A stretch of 64,000 bases of DNA from CAVPDA01 sp963702495 (GTDB lineage: Bacteria; Pseudomonadota; Gammaproteobacteria; Burkholderiales; Rhodocyclaceae), in contig CAVPDA010000005.1 in NCBI GenBank assembly GCA_963702495.1, positions 62,001 through 126,000 on the forward strand, read 5' to 3'. Below are positions 8,326 to 19,400 of this stretch, piece after piece. The notes under the pieces are model-generated. The model was not told the origin of the DNA and searched no databases. It saw only the letters and a list, made by a program, of their open reading frames with translations. Position numbers and translations under genes: made by a program. Numbering within the stretch: position 1 is the stretch's first letter; every line of letters starts with the position of its first letter.

Positions 8326-9798
8326 ATGAGCTTTGAACTGGAAACCGCCGCCAATCCGCAAGGCCTGCGCCGCGTCGCCATCGACCCCGTGTCGCGCGTC
8401 GAGGGCCACGGCAAGGTCACGCTGCTGCTGGACGACAACAACAAGATTCACCAGGTGCGGCTGCACATCGTCGAATTCCGCGGCTTCGAGAAATTCATCC
8501 AGGGCCGCCCGTATTGGGAGGTGCCGGTGATGGTGCAGCGGCTATGCGGCATCTGCCCGGTAAGCCACCATCTCGCCGCATCCAAGGCCCTCGACATGAT
8601 CGTCGGCGCGACAAGGCTGCCGCCGACGGCGGAGAAGAATCGCCGCCTCATGCATTTCGGCCAGATCCTGCAGTCCCACGCCCTGCACTTCTTCCACCTG
8701 TGCTCGCCGGACCTGCTGTTCGGCTTCGACAGCGAGGTAGCGAAGCGCAACATCGTCGGCGTGGCCCAGGCCAATCCCGACATCGCCCGGCGCGGCGTGC
8801 TCCTGCGCAAGTTCGGCCAGGAAGTGATCCGCATGACGGCCGGCAAGCGGGTGCACGGCACCGGCTCGATCCCGGGCGGCGTCAACAAGTCGCTGACGCC
8901 GGAAGAACGCGCCGCGCTGCTCAAGGAGATCTACCAGATGATCGCCTGGAGCCGCGACGCAGTGCATCTGGTGAAGGACCTTTTTGAGCAGAACCTGCAG
9001 TTCTACAACGAGTTCGGCCGCTTCCGCGCCAACAGCCTGAGCCTGATCGGCGGCGACGGCGCCATGGATCTGTACCACGGCGGCCTGCGCGCGCGCGATG
9101 CCGACGGCAACACCATCTTCGACCAGGTTGACTACAGCCGCTACTGGGACTACCTGCTCGAGGAGGTGAAACCCTGGTCGTACATGAAGTTCCCCTTCCT
9201 CCGCACCCTCGGGCCGGATGACGGCTGGTACCGGGTCGGTCCGCTGGCGCGCGTCAACAACTGCGACTTCATTCCTTCGCCCCTGGCCGACAAGGAACGA
9301 CAGGACTTCAAGGCCTATGACAACGGCAGCGCGGCCGGGGCCACCCTGGGCTATCACTGGGCGCGCATGATCGAGATGCTGCACGCGGCGGAAGGCATCA
9401 AGGATCTGCTCCACGACGACGACATCGTCGGCGACGAGCTGTTCACCCGGGGTGATCGGGAGGAACGCGGCGTCGGCATGATCGAAGCGCCACGCGGCAC
9501 CCTGATTCATCACTACCGGGTGGACGAGCACGACCAGGTCGTGCGCGCCAACCTCATCGTTTCCACCACGCACAACAATCAGGCGATGAACGAGGCCATC
9601 CGCCAGGTAGCCAAGCGCTACCTCGACGGCCGCACCCTGACCGAGGGACTGCTCAACCACATCGAGGTGGCGATCCGCTGTTTCGACCCCTGTCTGTCGT
9701 GCGCCACCCATGCGCTCGGTCAGATGCCGCTGGAACTGGAACTGGTGGACGCCGACGGCGGTGTCGTCGACCGCCTGTCGCGCCTTGGCGGCTGCTGA
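8326..9798 (+). CDS. hoxH: NAD-reducing hydrogenase large subunit HoxH
   Basis: The nickel-iron catalytic subunit (490 residues) of the group 3d hydrogenase. Nickel ligands lie in RLCGICPVSHH and in the C-terminal DPCLSCATHALGQMPL motif. The residues after the final His (about 28, ending RLSRLGGC) are the extension that HoxW should remove. The N-terminal AIDPVSRVEGHGK is also diagnostic. Unlike the alpha subunit at 2811-4109, it has the HoxH-specific ALGQMPLEL tail, so the two hydrogenases are different isoenzymes rather than a recent duplication. Confidence 0.94.
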   Translation: MSFELETAANPQGLRRVAIDPVSRVEGHGKVTLLLDDNNKIHQVRLHIVEFRGFEKFIQGRPYWEVPVMVQRLCGICPVSHHLAASKALDMIVGATRLPPTAEKNRRLMHFGQILQSHALHFFHLCSPDLLFGFDSEVAKRNIVGVAQANPDIARRGVLLRKFGQEVIRMTAGKRVHGTGSIPGGVNKSLTPEERAALLKEIYQMIAWSRDAVHLVKDLFEQNLQFYNEFGRFRANSLSLIGGDGAMDLYHGGLRARDADGNTIFDQVDYSRYWDYLLEEVKPWSYMKFPFLRTLGPDDGWYRVGPLARVNNCDFIPSPLADKERQDFKAYDNGSAAGATLGYHWARMIEMLHAAEGIKDLLHDDDIVGDELFTRGDREERGVGMIEAPRGTLIHHYRVDEHDQVVRANLIVSTTHNNQAMNEAIRQVAKRYLDGRTLTEGLLNHIEVAIRCFDPCLSCATHALGQMPLELELVDADGGVVDRLSRLGGC

Positions 9799-10301
9799 GG
9801 CGACCGCCTCCCGCGGCGCGGGTGCCGTTGCGTCGCCTGCGCCGCTGCTGGTGTTTTCCTGCGGCAACCCGAGCCGCGGCGATGATGCCTTGGGGCCGCT
9901 CTTCGTCGAGCGCGCGTCCGCCCTGCCGTTCGTGACGGCAGGCCCGCATCGGGTCGAATTTCTCACCGATTTCCAGTTGCAGGTCGAGCATGCGCTGGAT
10001 TTGGCCGGGCGCGAGGCCGTGGTTTTCGTCGATGCCAGCATCAATTGCCGCTCCCCCTTCGAGTTCGCTACGGTCGTGGCCGCGCGCGATGCCAGCTTCT
10101 CCAGTCACATGCTCTCCCCCGTCTGCCCTGCTGCAGGCCTACGTGGATGTGATGGGCTCGTCCCCTCCCGAGAGCCATGTCCTCGGCATTCGCGGTTTCG
10201 AATTCGAACTTGGACAGCCATTGAGCGCTGCGGCCCGATCCAACCTCACTGCCGCACTGGACTATTTCGCAGCCTGGCTGGAACGGCGGCAACACCCGTG
10301 A
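9785..10301 (+). CDS. hoxW: Hydrogenase maturation protease HoxW (frameshifted)
   Basis: A HoxW-type endopeptidase for HoxH, immediately downstream of and overlapping hoxH. The first frame reads LLVFSCGNPSRGDDALGPLF, the family's N-terminal signature, and continues to SHMLSP near 10118. The homology then resumes one frame over with SALLQAYVDVMG and ends with ALDYFAAWLERRQHP at 10301. One surplus base in the run CCCCCG (10116-10121) explains the shift. The start is uncertain: TTG at 9785 or GTG at 9761, with no strong ribosome site. The gene is probably intact in the organism. Confidence 0.75.
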
Positions 10302-10573
10302 GCGACGCTCCCGCGGCGCCTTGCGCCGCGGGCAGGCGGGCCGCTATTGCGCGCGGCTTCCGGCGAGGGACTCCGGTTATCCGGTTCATCCGCTTCATCG
10401 TCCCACTCGTCAGGCTCGGCCGCTTCCTCTGCTTCGATCTGACTGGGTTCGAATCGACACGCCATCACCTGCTCGATCAGCGAGGGCAGGCGCGGCAAGC
10501 TCTCGCCTTTTTCGAGGCGGCGGGAGAGGTGTCGAAAGCCGAGTGCGGATGATTCCTTGGGACGCGTAAGCAT
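10262..10573 (-). CDS. Uncharacterised small protein
   Basis: This encodes about 103 residues from the ATG at 10573, which has GGAGGG about 5 nt upstream and is better supported than the ATG at 10585. The N-terminal half (LGFRHLSRRLEKGESLPRLP) looks like a basic helical segment. It is followed by an acidic stretch (EEAAEPDEWDDEADEPD) and a low-complexity basic tail. I recognise no family. The last 40 nt overlap the 3' end of hoxW on the other strand, so the true C-terminus may be shorter. Confidence 0.45.
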   Translation of the reverse strand: MLTRPKESSALGFRHLSRRLEKGESLPRLPSLIEQVMACRFEPSQIEAEEAAEPDEWDDEADEPDNRSPSPEAARNSGPPARGARRRGSVAHGCCRRSSQAAK

Positions 10574-10859
10574 GGCACCCTCCACAAAGATGATTGTTGC
10601 TCAGGTGCATTCAGTCTATTTGGCCGGCAGCGCCGTCGCCGTGACGCATTCCGCTCGAGCGCAGACTGGATGAAGCGGAACGTGACACAGTTTGCGCCTT
10701 GCTCCGGCCGGGCCAGCCCTTTCCACGGGGGGCGAAGCCCACCCGCCAATCTTCGCTGCGAAACCCCGGCGCCGCCGCCTGTCATGTCTTTGGCATGATC
10801 TCCGGCATGCTGCGGGCTGGCGCCGAAGACTATCCGCAGAGCCGCCGCCTCCCATGATC

Positions 10860-10887
10860 TTGACGCCGGCGTCAAAGCCCCTAGACT
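10860..10887 (+). promoter_or_regulatory. Promoter with a perfect 16-bp palindrome over the -35
   Basis: TTGACGCCGGCGTCAA (10860-10875) is a perfect palindrome. Its left half supplies a near-consensus -35 (TTGACG), and after 16 nt a -10-like TAGACT lies at 10882-10887. The arrangement points to a sigma-70 promoter controlled by a dimeric regulator binding at -35, reading towards the gene at 10952. It sits in the otherwise empty stretch 10574-10951. Confidence 0.45.
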
Positions 10888-10951
10888 TGAGCGACCGAGA
10901 AAGTCGCTTGCGCCGGAACGGGGTTCGGCCACAACCAACAAGGGGATCGGA

Positions 10952-11614
10952 ATGGCAAAACGCCTGCTGCAACTCGCCGATGAAACAATCGACATCCTTC
11001 GCCAGCACCCCGAAACAGGGATGGGCTTCTACGTCGTCAAGGGGCACTTTCCACGGGCCTACGTCAACAGCGTCTTCGTCATCGCCGGCGACCACTATCT
11101 GCTGCCGATGAAACATCCGGACTTCTTCTGCGTTGCCGATCTGCTTGCCGGCGTGCCGCTACCCGAGGAATCGGAGAAGATCGACGGCTTCACGGTTTCC
11201 AGTTCCGCCCCAGCCCGTAATGCCGCGTCCCTGCCCACGGGCTACAAGTCCGCCACCGGTTGCGTACCCCTGGTCAGGACCACGGCCTTGGCCGAACCGG
11301 CGGTGGTCTGCCGTTACTTGGGATCGACGTCGGATCCACGCCTCGCCGATTCGACGCTGCCGGAAGGAACGTACCTGACCACGAGGCTAGACCTGAACGA
11401 CGTCCACACCGGCTTCGCGGCCGTCGGGCGATACGCCCTTCCGGTGCCGGTCGCGGCATCCCATGTCTTCGAGTATGAATTGCCCGCCGGTACGCGCGTT
11501 CAGGTCGGGGCCGTGTTGTCGTGCTTCGGCCAGGTTGGCGGCGGCGTAGAGATTCGCCTCATGGCGCGGACGCCCGTGACGCCGCGCACTCACGTGCAGT
11601 TGCTCGACTTCTGA
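10952..11614 (+). CDS. Uncharacterised protein (220 aa)
   Basis: The ATG at 10952 follows AAGGGGA. The 220-residue product has no signal peptide or membrane segment. It begins with a helical stretch and then FYVVKGHFPRAYVNSVFVIAG. The C-terminal half looks beta-rich (TYLTTRLDLNDVHTGF, HVFEYELPAGTRVQVGA, VEIRLMART). I do not recognise the family. It stands alone, converging on the exported protein at 11760-12330, and appears to be driven by the palindromic promoter at 10860-10887. Confidence 0.6.
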   Translation: MAKRLLQLADETIDILRQHPETGMGFYVVKGHFPRAYVNSVFVIAGDHYLLPMKHPDFFCVADLLAGVPLPEESEKIDGFTVSSSAPARNAASLPTGYKSATGCVPLVRTTALAEPAVVCRYLGSTSDPRLADSTLPEGTYLTTRLDLNDVHTGFAAVGRYALPVPVAASHVFEYELPAGTRVQVGAVLSCFGQVGGGVEIRLMARTPVTPRTHVQLLDF

Positions 11615-11656
11615 CGCAGTCGTGCCGCCACGGATCGCCCGGGCGGCCCGCGTCAG
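11611..11656. terminator. Possible bidirectional terminator hairpin
   Basis: CTGACGC (11611-11617) pairs perfectly with GCGTCAG (11650-11656), and inside them GCCGCC (11624-11629) pairs with GGCGGC (11642-11647). The hairpin starts at the stop codon of the 10952 gene and lies between two convergent genes. There is no T-tract, so rho-independent function is uncertain. Confidence 0.3.
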
Positions 11657-11759
11657 ATCGCCGCCGCCGCGCTCGCCGGGCGTCGGCGGGAAAGGCGGGG
11701 TGCGACGACTACCCGGGCGGGCGGCGGCCCGATCTGCCCACCGCCTGCCCGGCCAGGGC

Positions 11760-12330
11760 TCATTTCTTCGGTGATTCCACGGAGATGGCGAGAGCTTCGG
11801 TGTAGGTAATCTCGACCTCGTCGCCGACCTTGACCTGTTTCAGTTTCTTCGGGTCCTTGACCTCGACGTCCACCGTGTTGCCGCGCGGTCCCTTGACGGT
11901 CACCAGGCGCTTCTTGGTGTTCGACCTTCTCCACGGTGGCGACCACCGTAGTCTGCTCGGCCGCCACGCCGGCGGGCTTCTCGCCCGGTTTCGCCGTCGC
12001 CAGGCCCTCTTTCTCGCTGGCGCTGCGCACGCCGCTGCCGCCCTTCTTGAGTTCGAGCGCAACCGCGCGGACATAGCGCGCGACGACGACGTCCCCCACC
12101 TTCACCTGGGCCAGATTCTTGACCTGCTCGCCTACCTGAACCGTGCGCAGTTTCCCATCCTCGTCCTTGAGCGTGACGAAGCGGCTCGCGACATCGATGT
12201 CCTGCACCGTCGCGGTCATCGTGACCACGCTCGCCGCTGCTACTTTGGGCGGCGCCGGCTTGTCTGCCGCAGCGGCGTTGAACGATGCGGCCAGCAAGGC
12301 AGCCGCGCCTAGGACCATGAGCTTTCTCAT
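11760..12330 (-). CDS. Exported protein with two tandem beta-rich repeats (frameshifted)
   Basis: The ATG at 12330, with AAGGAG 9 nt upstream, opens a signal peptide (MRKLMVLGAAALLAASFNAAAA). Two similar segments of about 55 residues follow. The first runs TMTATVQDIDVASRFVTLKD to VKVGDVVVARY; the second runs TTVVATVEKVE, then NTKKRLVTVKGPRG to VKVGDEVEITYTEALA. The second repeat switches frame near 11921-11930, consistent with one lost base, and ends at 11760. The repeats look like small beta-barrel units of periplasmic proteins of unknown function. No family name is assigned. Confidence 0.6.
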
Positions 12331-12802
12331 CCGAAACATCTCCTTAAGGTTGATTCGCCAAGCGGCGATTGAAGTTTGCGCGAAACGACGACAGGCACTC
12401 GAGCCGGCGCCCTTGCGCATGGAACGGCGCTAACCCATCCCCTCGACATCGACGGCCGACGTCCTGGGCAGGACGAACTCGACCCATTCGCCCATTGCCG
12501 GCGCGTCACCCGCGAATGCCGAGGCGCAGCCGGGCGAGTTTTCCCCTGCCGTGTTGCCGAAGTCCGGCAGCGTATCACGGAGACGGCGCCTCCTGTGCCG
12601 TGGCGGAAAAGCGGAGCTACAGCACGACAGTGCGAAGCGATCGAGGTCTTGCACACCCCCAAACTTTCGTGATGCGCCGCGCCATCCGCGCCCCGTTCCG
12701 CAGCGGCAACACGGGCACAGCTTCGGGTATGTTCCCTGGCCGTGGCCCGGTTCCCAAAAAGGGGATAGCCCAAGACGATTGAGAACGCCTATCACCCATC
12801 TT

Positions 12803-12818
12803 TGGGGAAAATTCCCCA
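12803..12818. promoter_or_regulatory. Inverted repeat, candidate activator site upstream of the sigma-54-type promoter
   Basis: TGGGGAA-AA-TTCCCCA is an almost continuous palindrome with 7-bp arms, centred about 100 bp upstream of the -24 element at 12910. That distance is usual for enhancer-binding-protein sites. A looser CCC-N5-GGGG element lies at 12753-12764. Function is inferred from position only. Confidence 0.4.
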
Positions 12819-12909
12819 CTCTTGGTTCCCCGCGACCCAATTCCCATTCCTGCCCGGGTTGATTGTCTTGCCGCTCGTAAGAGTAAGTAAACTGTCAGGT
12901 ATGCCCCTT

Positions 12910-12926
12910 TTGGCACGATCGATGCA
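12910..12926 (+). promoter_or_regulatory. Sigma-54-type (-24/-12) promoter
   Basis: TTGGCACGATCGATGCA matches the RpoN consensus at all but one of the conserved positions, with the invariant GG (12912-12913) and GC (12924-12925) separated by exactly 10 nt. Transcription would start near 12937 and run towards the giant peroxidase gene at 13451, leaving a leader of about 510 nt. No RpoN or enhancer-binding protein is encoded in the window. Confidence 0.55.
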
Positions 12927-13450
12927 TTACCCCAGCACAAGAGTCAAGCATTACTCAAGAAAGCGGCGAGCGGGACCCATTCCGCATGGATCCACGATTC
13001 GCCCAAGGCAGCATCTTCGGGGTTGTGCATGCAGGACGCATTCAGTTTCGCGTCCGTCTGTGCCACGACGAATTCATCCCCGCCTCGGTCCGCGACCGCT
13101 CCCCAACTCGATCCGGCTCGTCCGGTTTGACACAAACGGTCGCGACTCGGTTGATACCCATAATAGGAGACATAAACATGTCCCGCCTCAACAGCACGGC
13201 TGCGCGGCATTGCGCCCGCGGCCTCCTCACCGCACGCGCGCTTCCCCCACCCCCTCTCACCCGATCGCCACCTGACTAGGCGGCAACGATCGCGCCGCTC
13301 GGCGGCGAAAAACAATCGCTTCACCCTCGGTGACCCGAACGACGTCCGGTCCGGCCGCATGGTCGCGCTCGTCTGGCAAAACGTGACGGTCATTGAGCGT
13401 GCAGCCTCAAATCTCAAATCAATAATCAGCAGTGCATGGAGGAACGAATC

Positions 13451-16400
13451 ATGGCCGCATTCAGCAAGTCTGACTTGTTTTTCATTCTTGACCAGATCCG
13501 GATCGCCGAGGCGCATGCGGCCGGCCAGAATCTGCTCGACCTGATCCCGAACACGGAACTGCCGTTCGGCCTGCGGACGGTGGACGGTTCGTTCAACCAC
13601 CTGGTCGCGGGCGAGACGGAATTCGGTGCGGCGGACAATGTCTTCCCGCGGATGACGGACCCGGTGTTCCGCACCGCGGAGGCGGGCACCTCCTATACGC
13701 AAACCAGCGGCACCGTGATCGACTCCCAGCCGCGCACGATCAGCAACCTGATCGTCGACCAGACCGCCAACAACCCGGCGGCCCATGCCGCCGCGTTTGA
13801 TCCCGGCGCCGACGGCATCCTGGACACGCCGACGAGTCCTGAAGGAGGGCGTGGAGATTGTCACCGGCACCCGCGCCGACGGCACGCCCTTCCAGACGTT
13901 CTTCATCCCGAACACGGCGCCCGACGAGGGCCTGTCGGCGCCCTTCAACTCCTGGATGACCTTCTTCGGCCAGTTCTTCGACCACGGCCTCGATCTGGTG
14001 ACCAAGGGCGGCAGCGGCACGGTCTTCATCCCGCTGAAGGCCGGACGATCCGCTGGTGCTCGGCGCCGACGGGCTGGCCGGGACTGCCGATGATCTGCCG
14101 GCCGCGCAGCGCTTCATGGTCCTCACCCGGGCCACCAATCAGCCCGGTCCGGACGGCGTGCTGGGCACCGCCGACGACATCCACGAGCACACCAACACCA
14201 CTACGCCCTTCGTCGACCAGAACCAGACCTACTCCTCCCATCCCTCGCACCAGGTGTTCCTGCGCGCCTACGAGCTGAACGCCGCCGGCGCGCCGGTGGC
14301 CACCGGCAAGCTCATCGTCAATCGCGACCTGGGTGCCGACGGCATCTATGGCACCACCGACGATGTCCTGATCGGCGGCATGGCCACCTGGAAAGTGGTC
14401 AAGGCGCAGGCGCGCGACATGCTCGGCATCAACCTGACCGATGCCGACGTCAATCAACGTGCCGCTGCTCGCCACCGACCCCTACGGCAACTTCCTGCCC
14501 GGCCCCGGCGGCCGGGTGCAGGTGGTGATGGTGGGGTCCGACGGCCTGCCCGGAACCGCCGACGATGGGCTGGTCGAGGGCAACCCGGACGGCGCCCATC
14601 GACCTCGCCAATGCCGTGCGCACCGGCCACGCCTTCCTCGACGACATCGCCCACACCGCAGCGCCGCGCAATGCCCAGACCGGCGCGCTCTTGACGGCCG
14701 ACGCCGACGACGTCGTCGGCGGCCCCGTCGCCGCCGGCGAGTACGACAACGAACTGCTCGACGCCCACTACATCGCCGGCGACGGCCGCGTCAACGAGAA
14801 CATCGGCCTGACCACCGTCCACCACGTCTTCCACGCCGAGCACAACCGCCAGGTGGACCAGATCAAGGCGACGATTCTCGCCAGCGGCGACGTCGCCTTC
14901 ATCGACCGAGTGGCTGATGCTGGTGCCGATCCCGACCGTCGACCCGGTGGAACGGCGAGCGGCTGTTCCAGGCGGCGAAAGTTCGCCACCGAGATGCAGT
15001 ACCAGCACCTGGTGTTCGAGGAGTTCGCCCGGACCATCCAGCCGCAGGTCGACCTGTCTTCCTCGACTTCGATGCCACGATCAACCCGGCGATCGTCGCC
15101 GAGTTCGCCCACACGGTCTATCGCTTCGGCCACTCCATGCTGACCGAGACCATCGACCGGCTCGACCCGAACTTCGCAGTCCAGCGAGATCGGCCTGATC
15201 CAGGCCTTCCTCAACCCGCTGGCGTTCGCGGCCAGCGGCCCCACCCCGGACGAGGCTGCCGGCGCCATCGTGCGCGGCGTCACCCGCCAGGTGGGCAACG
15301 ACATCGACGAATTCGTCACCGAGGCCCTGCGCAACAACCTGCTCGGCCTGCCGCTGGACCTGCCCGCCATCAACATGGCGCGCGGCCGAGACGCCGGCAT
15401 CCCGTCCCTGAACGCGGCGCGCCGCGAGTTCTACGCCGGCACCGGCGACACCCAACTCAAGCCCTACACGAGCTGGTCCGACTTCGTGCAGCACCTCAAG
15501 CACCCCGAGTCGCTCATCAACTTCATCGCCGCCTACGGCACGCACGAGACCGTCACCGCGGCCACCACGCTGGCCGACAAGCGCGCCGCCGCGACCCTGC
15601 TCGTCCTCGGCGGCGACGGCGCACCGGCCGACCGGCTCGACTTCCTCAACAGCACCGGAGCCTGGGCCAGCCTCGCCAACGGCGTGACCACCACCGGTCT
15701 GGACGACGTCGACTTCTGGGTCGGCGGTCTCGCCGAGCAGAACATGCCCTTCGGCGGCATGCTCGGCTCGACCTTCAACTTCGTCTTCGAAACCCAGCTC
15801 GAAGCCCTGCAGAACGGCGACCGCCTCTATTACCTGCACCGCTTCGCTGGGCCTGAACTTTCTTGCAGAGCTGGAGAACAACTCGTTCGCCAAGCTGGTG
15901 ATGGCCAACACCGACGCAACGCACCTGCCGGCGCTGATCTTCCTGACCCCGGGCTTGACGCTGGAGGTCGACCAGACGAGGCAGTTCAACGAGAGCGTGA
16001 TTGCCGGAACCGACGGCGTCGTCGGCACCGCCGACGACGTCCCCGGCAACGCTGACCCCGCCGGCGTGGTCATCCGGGACAACCCTGCCACGGCCGGTCC
16101 CGACACGAACTACCTCCAGTACACCGGCGACGAGCACGTCGTGCTGGGCGGCACCGCCGGCAACGACATCCTGATTTCCAGCATCGGCGACGACACGCTG
16201 TATGGCGACGACGGCAACGACCGGCTCGAGGGCGGCGTCGGCAACGACGACATCCAGGGCGGCGCCGGCGACGACATCCTCACCGACTCGGCGGCGACGA
16301 CGTCATTCAAGGGCGGCGAGGGCAACGACGTCATCCATGGCGGCAACGGCCTGAACCTGATCATCGCCGGTCCGGGCAAGGACTTCATCGTCACCGGCGA

Positions 16401-19400
16401 GGACGCATCGGAAATCTTCGCCGGACCGGGCAACGACTTCATCCTGGGCAGCAGGCTGGACGCGTTCCCCAACGGCAACGAAGGCAACGACTGGATCGAG
16501 AGGGGACTGCAGGACGGCGCCGCCGGGGACAACTTCGATCGCCTCGGCCTCGATCGGGTCGTCGGCCACGACGTCTTCCTGGGCGACGGCGGATTCGACG
16601 AGAGCCTCGGCGAAGGCGGCGACGACATCGTGGTCGGCAGCGAGGGCCCGGACAAGCACAAGCTCGCGTCCGGCTTCGACTGGGTCACCTTCAAGAATGA
16701 CCAGTTCGGCGTCAACGCGGACATGTTCAAGAACGCCTTCAATGACGTGCCGCTACCGGCCTCAAGCGCGTCCGTCGGCTCCCGCTTTGCCCAGGTGGAG
16801 GGGCTTTCCGGGTCCCAGCATGCCGATATCCTGCGGGGCGACGATGCTGACGCGCTCCAGATCGCCGTTGCCGGCGCCACGGGCAGCGTGCTGACCAATC
16901 TCGACCTCGTCACCGGCCTGCGGGCCTTCCTCGGCACCGCCGCGGCGGGCCCGGACGGCGTCACGGGCACGGCCGACGATCAGTTCGGCGCAGGCAACAT
17001 CATCCTCGGCGGCGACGGCAGCGACATCCTCGAAGGCCGCGGCGGCAACGATGTCATCGACGGCGACCGATGGCTGAACGTGCGCATCAGCGTGCGCGCC
17101 AATCCGGACGGCACCGGCGCCGAGATCGCCAGCTTCGACAGCATGGCCGACCTGGTTCCACTGATGCTCTACGGCGCCAACAATCCGGGCCAGCTCCAGA
17201 TCGTGCGCGAGATCCTCACCGCGCCCGGCCCCGATTTCGACACGGCCGTGTTCTCCGGCGACCGCGCCAACTACACGGTCACCACGGTAGCAGGCGTCAC
17301 GACCGTCACGCATGTCGACGCCACCGCGCCCGACGGCATCGGCATCGACGGCATCGACCGCCTCACCAACATCGAGCGGTTGCAGTTCGCCGATCAGTCC
17401 CAGGTCCTCGTTCCCGGCCTGAACGCCGAGCCGGTGGGCCAGGTGACCATCCTGGACGCCACGAACACGCCGGACGACTCCCGGCGGTCGGCCAGGTCCT
17501 GCGCGCGTCCATCGCCGGCGTGACGGACGGCGACAACCCCGCCGGGTCGATCACCGGGCCCGTGACCTACATCTGGCAGTTCGAGCGAGTCCCCGGCTCG
17601 GGCGTGTTCGAGGACATCAGCACCAACCTTGCACCGCGAGGTGCGCCCAGCGCCATCGGACCGACCTTCACGGTCACCGCCGATCTGGAAGGGCTCGCCG
17701 TGCGCGTCAAGGCCCATTACCAGGATGCCAACGGCGTCCTCGAGACCGTGTTCTCCGCGCCCACCGCAGTCGTGGCCGCCGGCACCCCTCCGCCGCCCCC
17801 GCCGCCCCTGCTCACGGAGGAACAGCCCGGCGTCGTCAGCCCCGGCGTCCACTTCCTCGGCTCCGACCTCCAGTTCATCCTGGACCAGATCGTCATCGCG
17901 GAGCGGCATGCTGCGGGCGAGGATCTGACCTCTTTGCTGCCGAATGTCCGCATGGCGCTGGGTCTGCGCACGGTGGACGGCTCGTTCAACAACCTGGTAG
18001 CGGGCCAGACAGAATTCGGTGCGGCGGACAACGTCTTCCCGCGGATGACGGACCCGGTGTTCCGCACCGCGGAGGCGGGCACGTCCTACACGCAAACCAG
18101 CGGCACCGTGATCGACTCCCAGCCGCGCACGATCAGCAACCTGATCGTCGACCAGACCGCCAACAACCCGGCGGCCCATGCCGCCGCGTTTGACCCCGGC
18201 GCCGACGGCATCCTGCACACCGCCGACGATGTCCTGAAGGAGGGCGTGGAGATTGTCACCGGCACCCGCGCCGACGGCACGCCCTTCCAGACGTTCTTCA
18301 TCCCGAACACGGCGCCCGACGAGGGCCTGTCGGCACCCTTCAACGCCTGGATGACCTTCTTCGGCCAGTTCTTCGACCACGGCCTCGATCTGGTGAACAA
18401 GGGCGGCAGCGGCACCGTCTTCATCCCGCTGCAGGCGGACGATCCGCTGGTGCTCGGCGCCGACGGGCTGGCCGGGACTGCCGATGATCTGCCGGCCGCG
18501 CAGCGCTTCATGGTCCTGACCCGGGCCACCAAGCTGCCCGGTCCCGACGGCGTGCTGGGCACCGCCGACGACATCCACGAGCACACCAACACCACTCGCC
18601 CTTCGTCGATCAGAACCAGACCTACTCCTCGCACCCCTCGCACCAGGTCTTCCTGCGCGCCTACGAGTTGAACGCCGCCGGCGAGCCGGTGGCCACCGGC
18701 GAGCTGATCGTCAATCGCGACCTGGGTGCCGACGGCATCTACGGCACCGCCGACGATGTGGTGATCGGCGGCATGGCCACCTGGACAGTGGTCAAGGCCC
18801 AGGCGCGCGACCTCCTCGGCATCAACCTGACCGATGCCGACGTCAATAACGTGCCGCTGCTGGCCACCGACCCCTACGGCAAGTTCCTGCCCGGCCCCGG
18901 CGGCTTTGTGCAGGTGGTGATGGTGGGGCCCGACGGCCTGCCCGGAACCGCCGACGATGTGCTGGTCGAGGGCAACCCGGCCGCGCCCATCGGCCTCGCC
19001 AACGCCGTGCGCACCGGCCACGCCTTCCTGGACGACATCGCCCACACCGCAGCGCCGCGCAATGCCCGACCGGCGCGCTCTTGACGGCCGACGCCGACGA
19101 CGTCGTCGGCGGCCCCGTCGCCGCCGGCGAGTACGACAACGAACTGCTCGACGCCCACTACATCGCCGGCGACGGCCGCGTGAACGAGAACATCGGCCTG
19201 ACCACCGTCCACCACATCTTCCACGCCGAGCACAACCGGCTGGTCGACCACACCAAGGACGTGGTCCTCGCGACGAACGACCTGGATTTCCTGAACCAGT
19301 GGCTGCTGACGCCGGTCACGGCGGTTCCCGCCACTCCGGCCGCCTTCGCCGCCTGGATTGGAACGGCGAGCGGCTGTTCCAGGCGGCGAAGTTCGGCACC

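Larger units (their letters stand above)
12331..13450. other. 1.1-kb leader region without a confident gene
   Basis: Apart from the sigma-54-type promoter and its upstream palindrome I see no supported gene here. A 33-codon reading frame at 13178-13279 (MSRLNSTAARH...) has AGGAGA 7 nt upstream. It could be a leader peptide or a degenerate signal sequence, but nothing shows that it is expressed. Open frames on the other strand lack ribosome sites and recognisable motifs. Confidence 0.4.

Noticed and set aside
12430..12840. Minus-strand frame ending MGEWVEFVLPRTSAVDVEGMG as a gene
   Set aside because: The last residues look protein-like, but there is no start with a ribosome site, the N-terminal part is arginine-rich and no family is recognisable.
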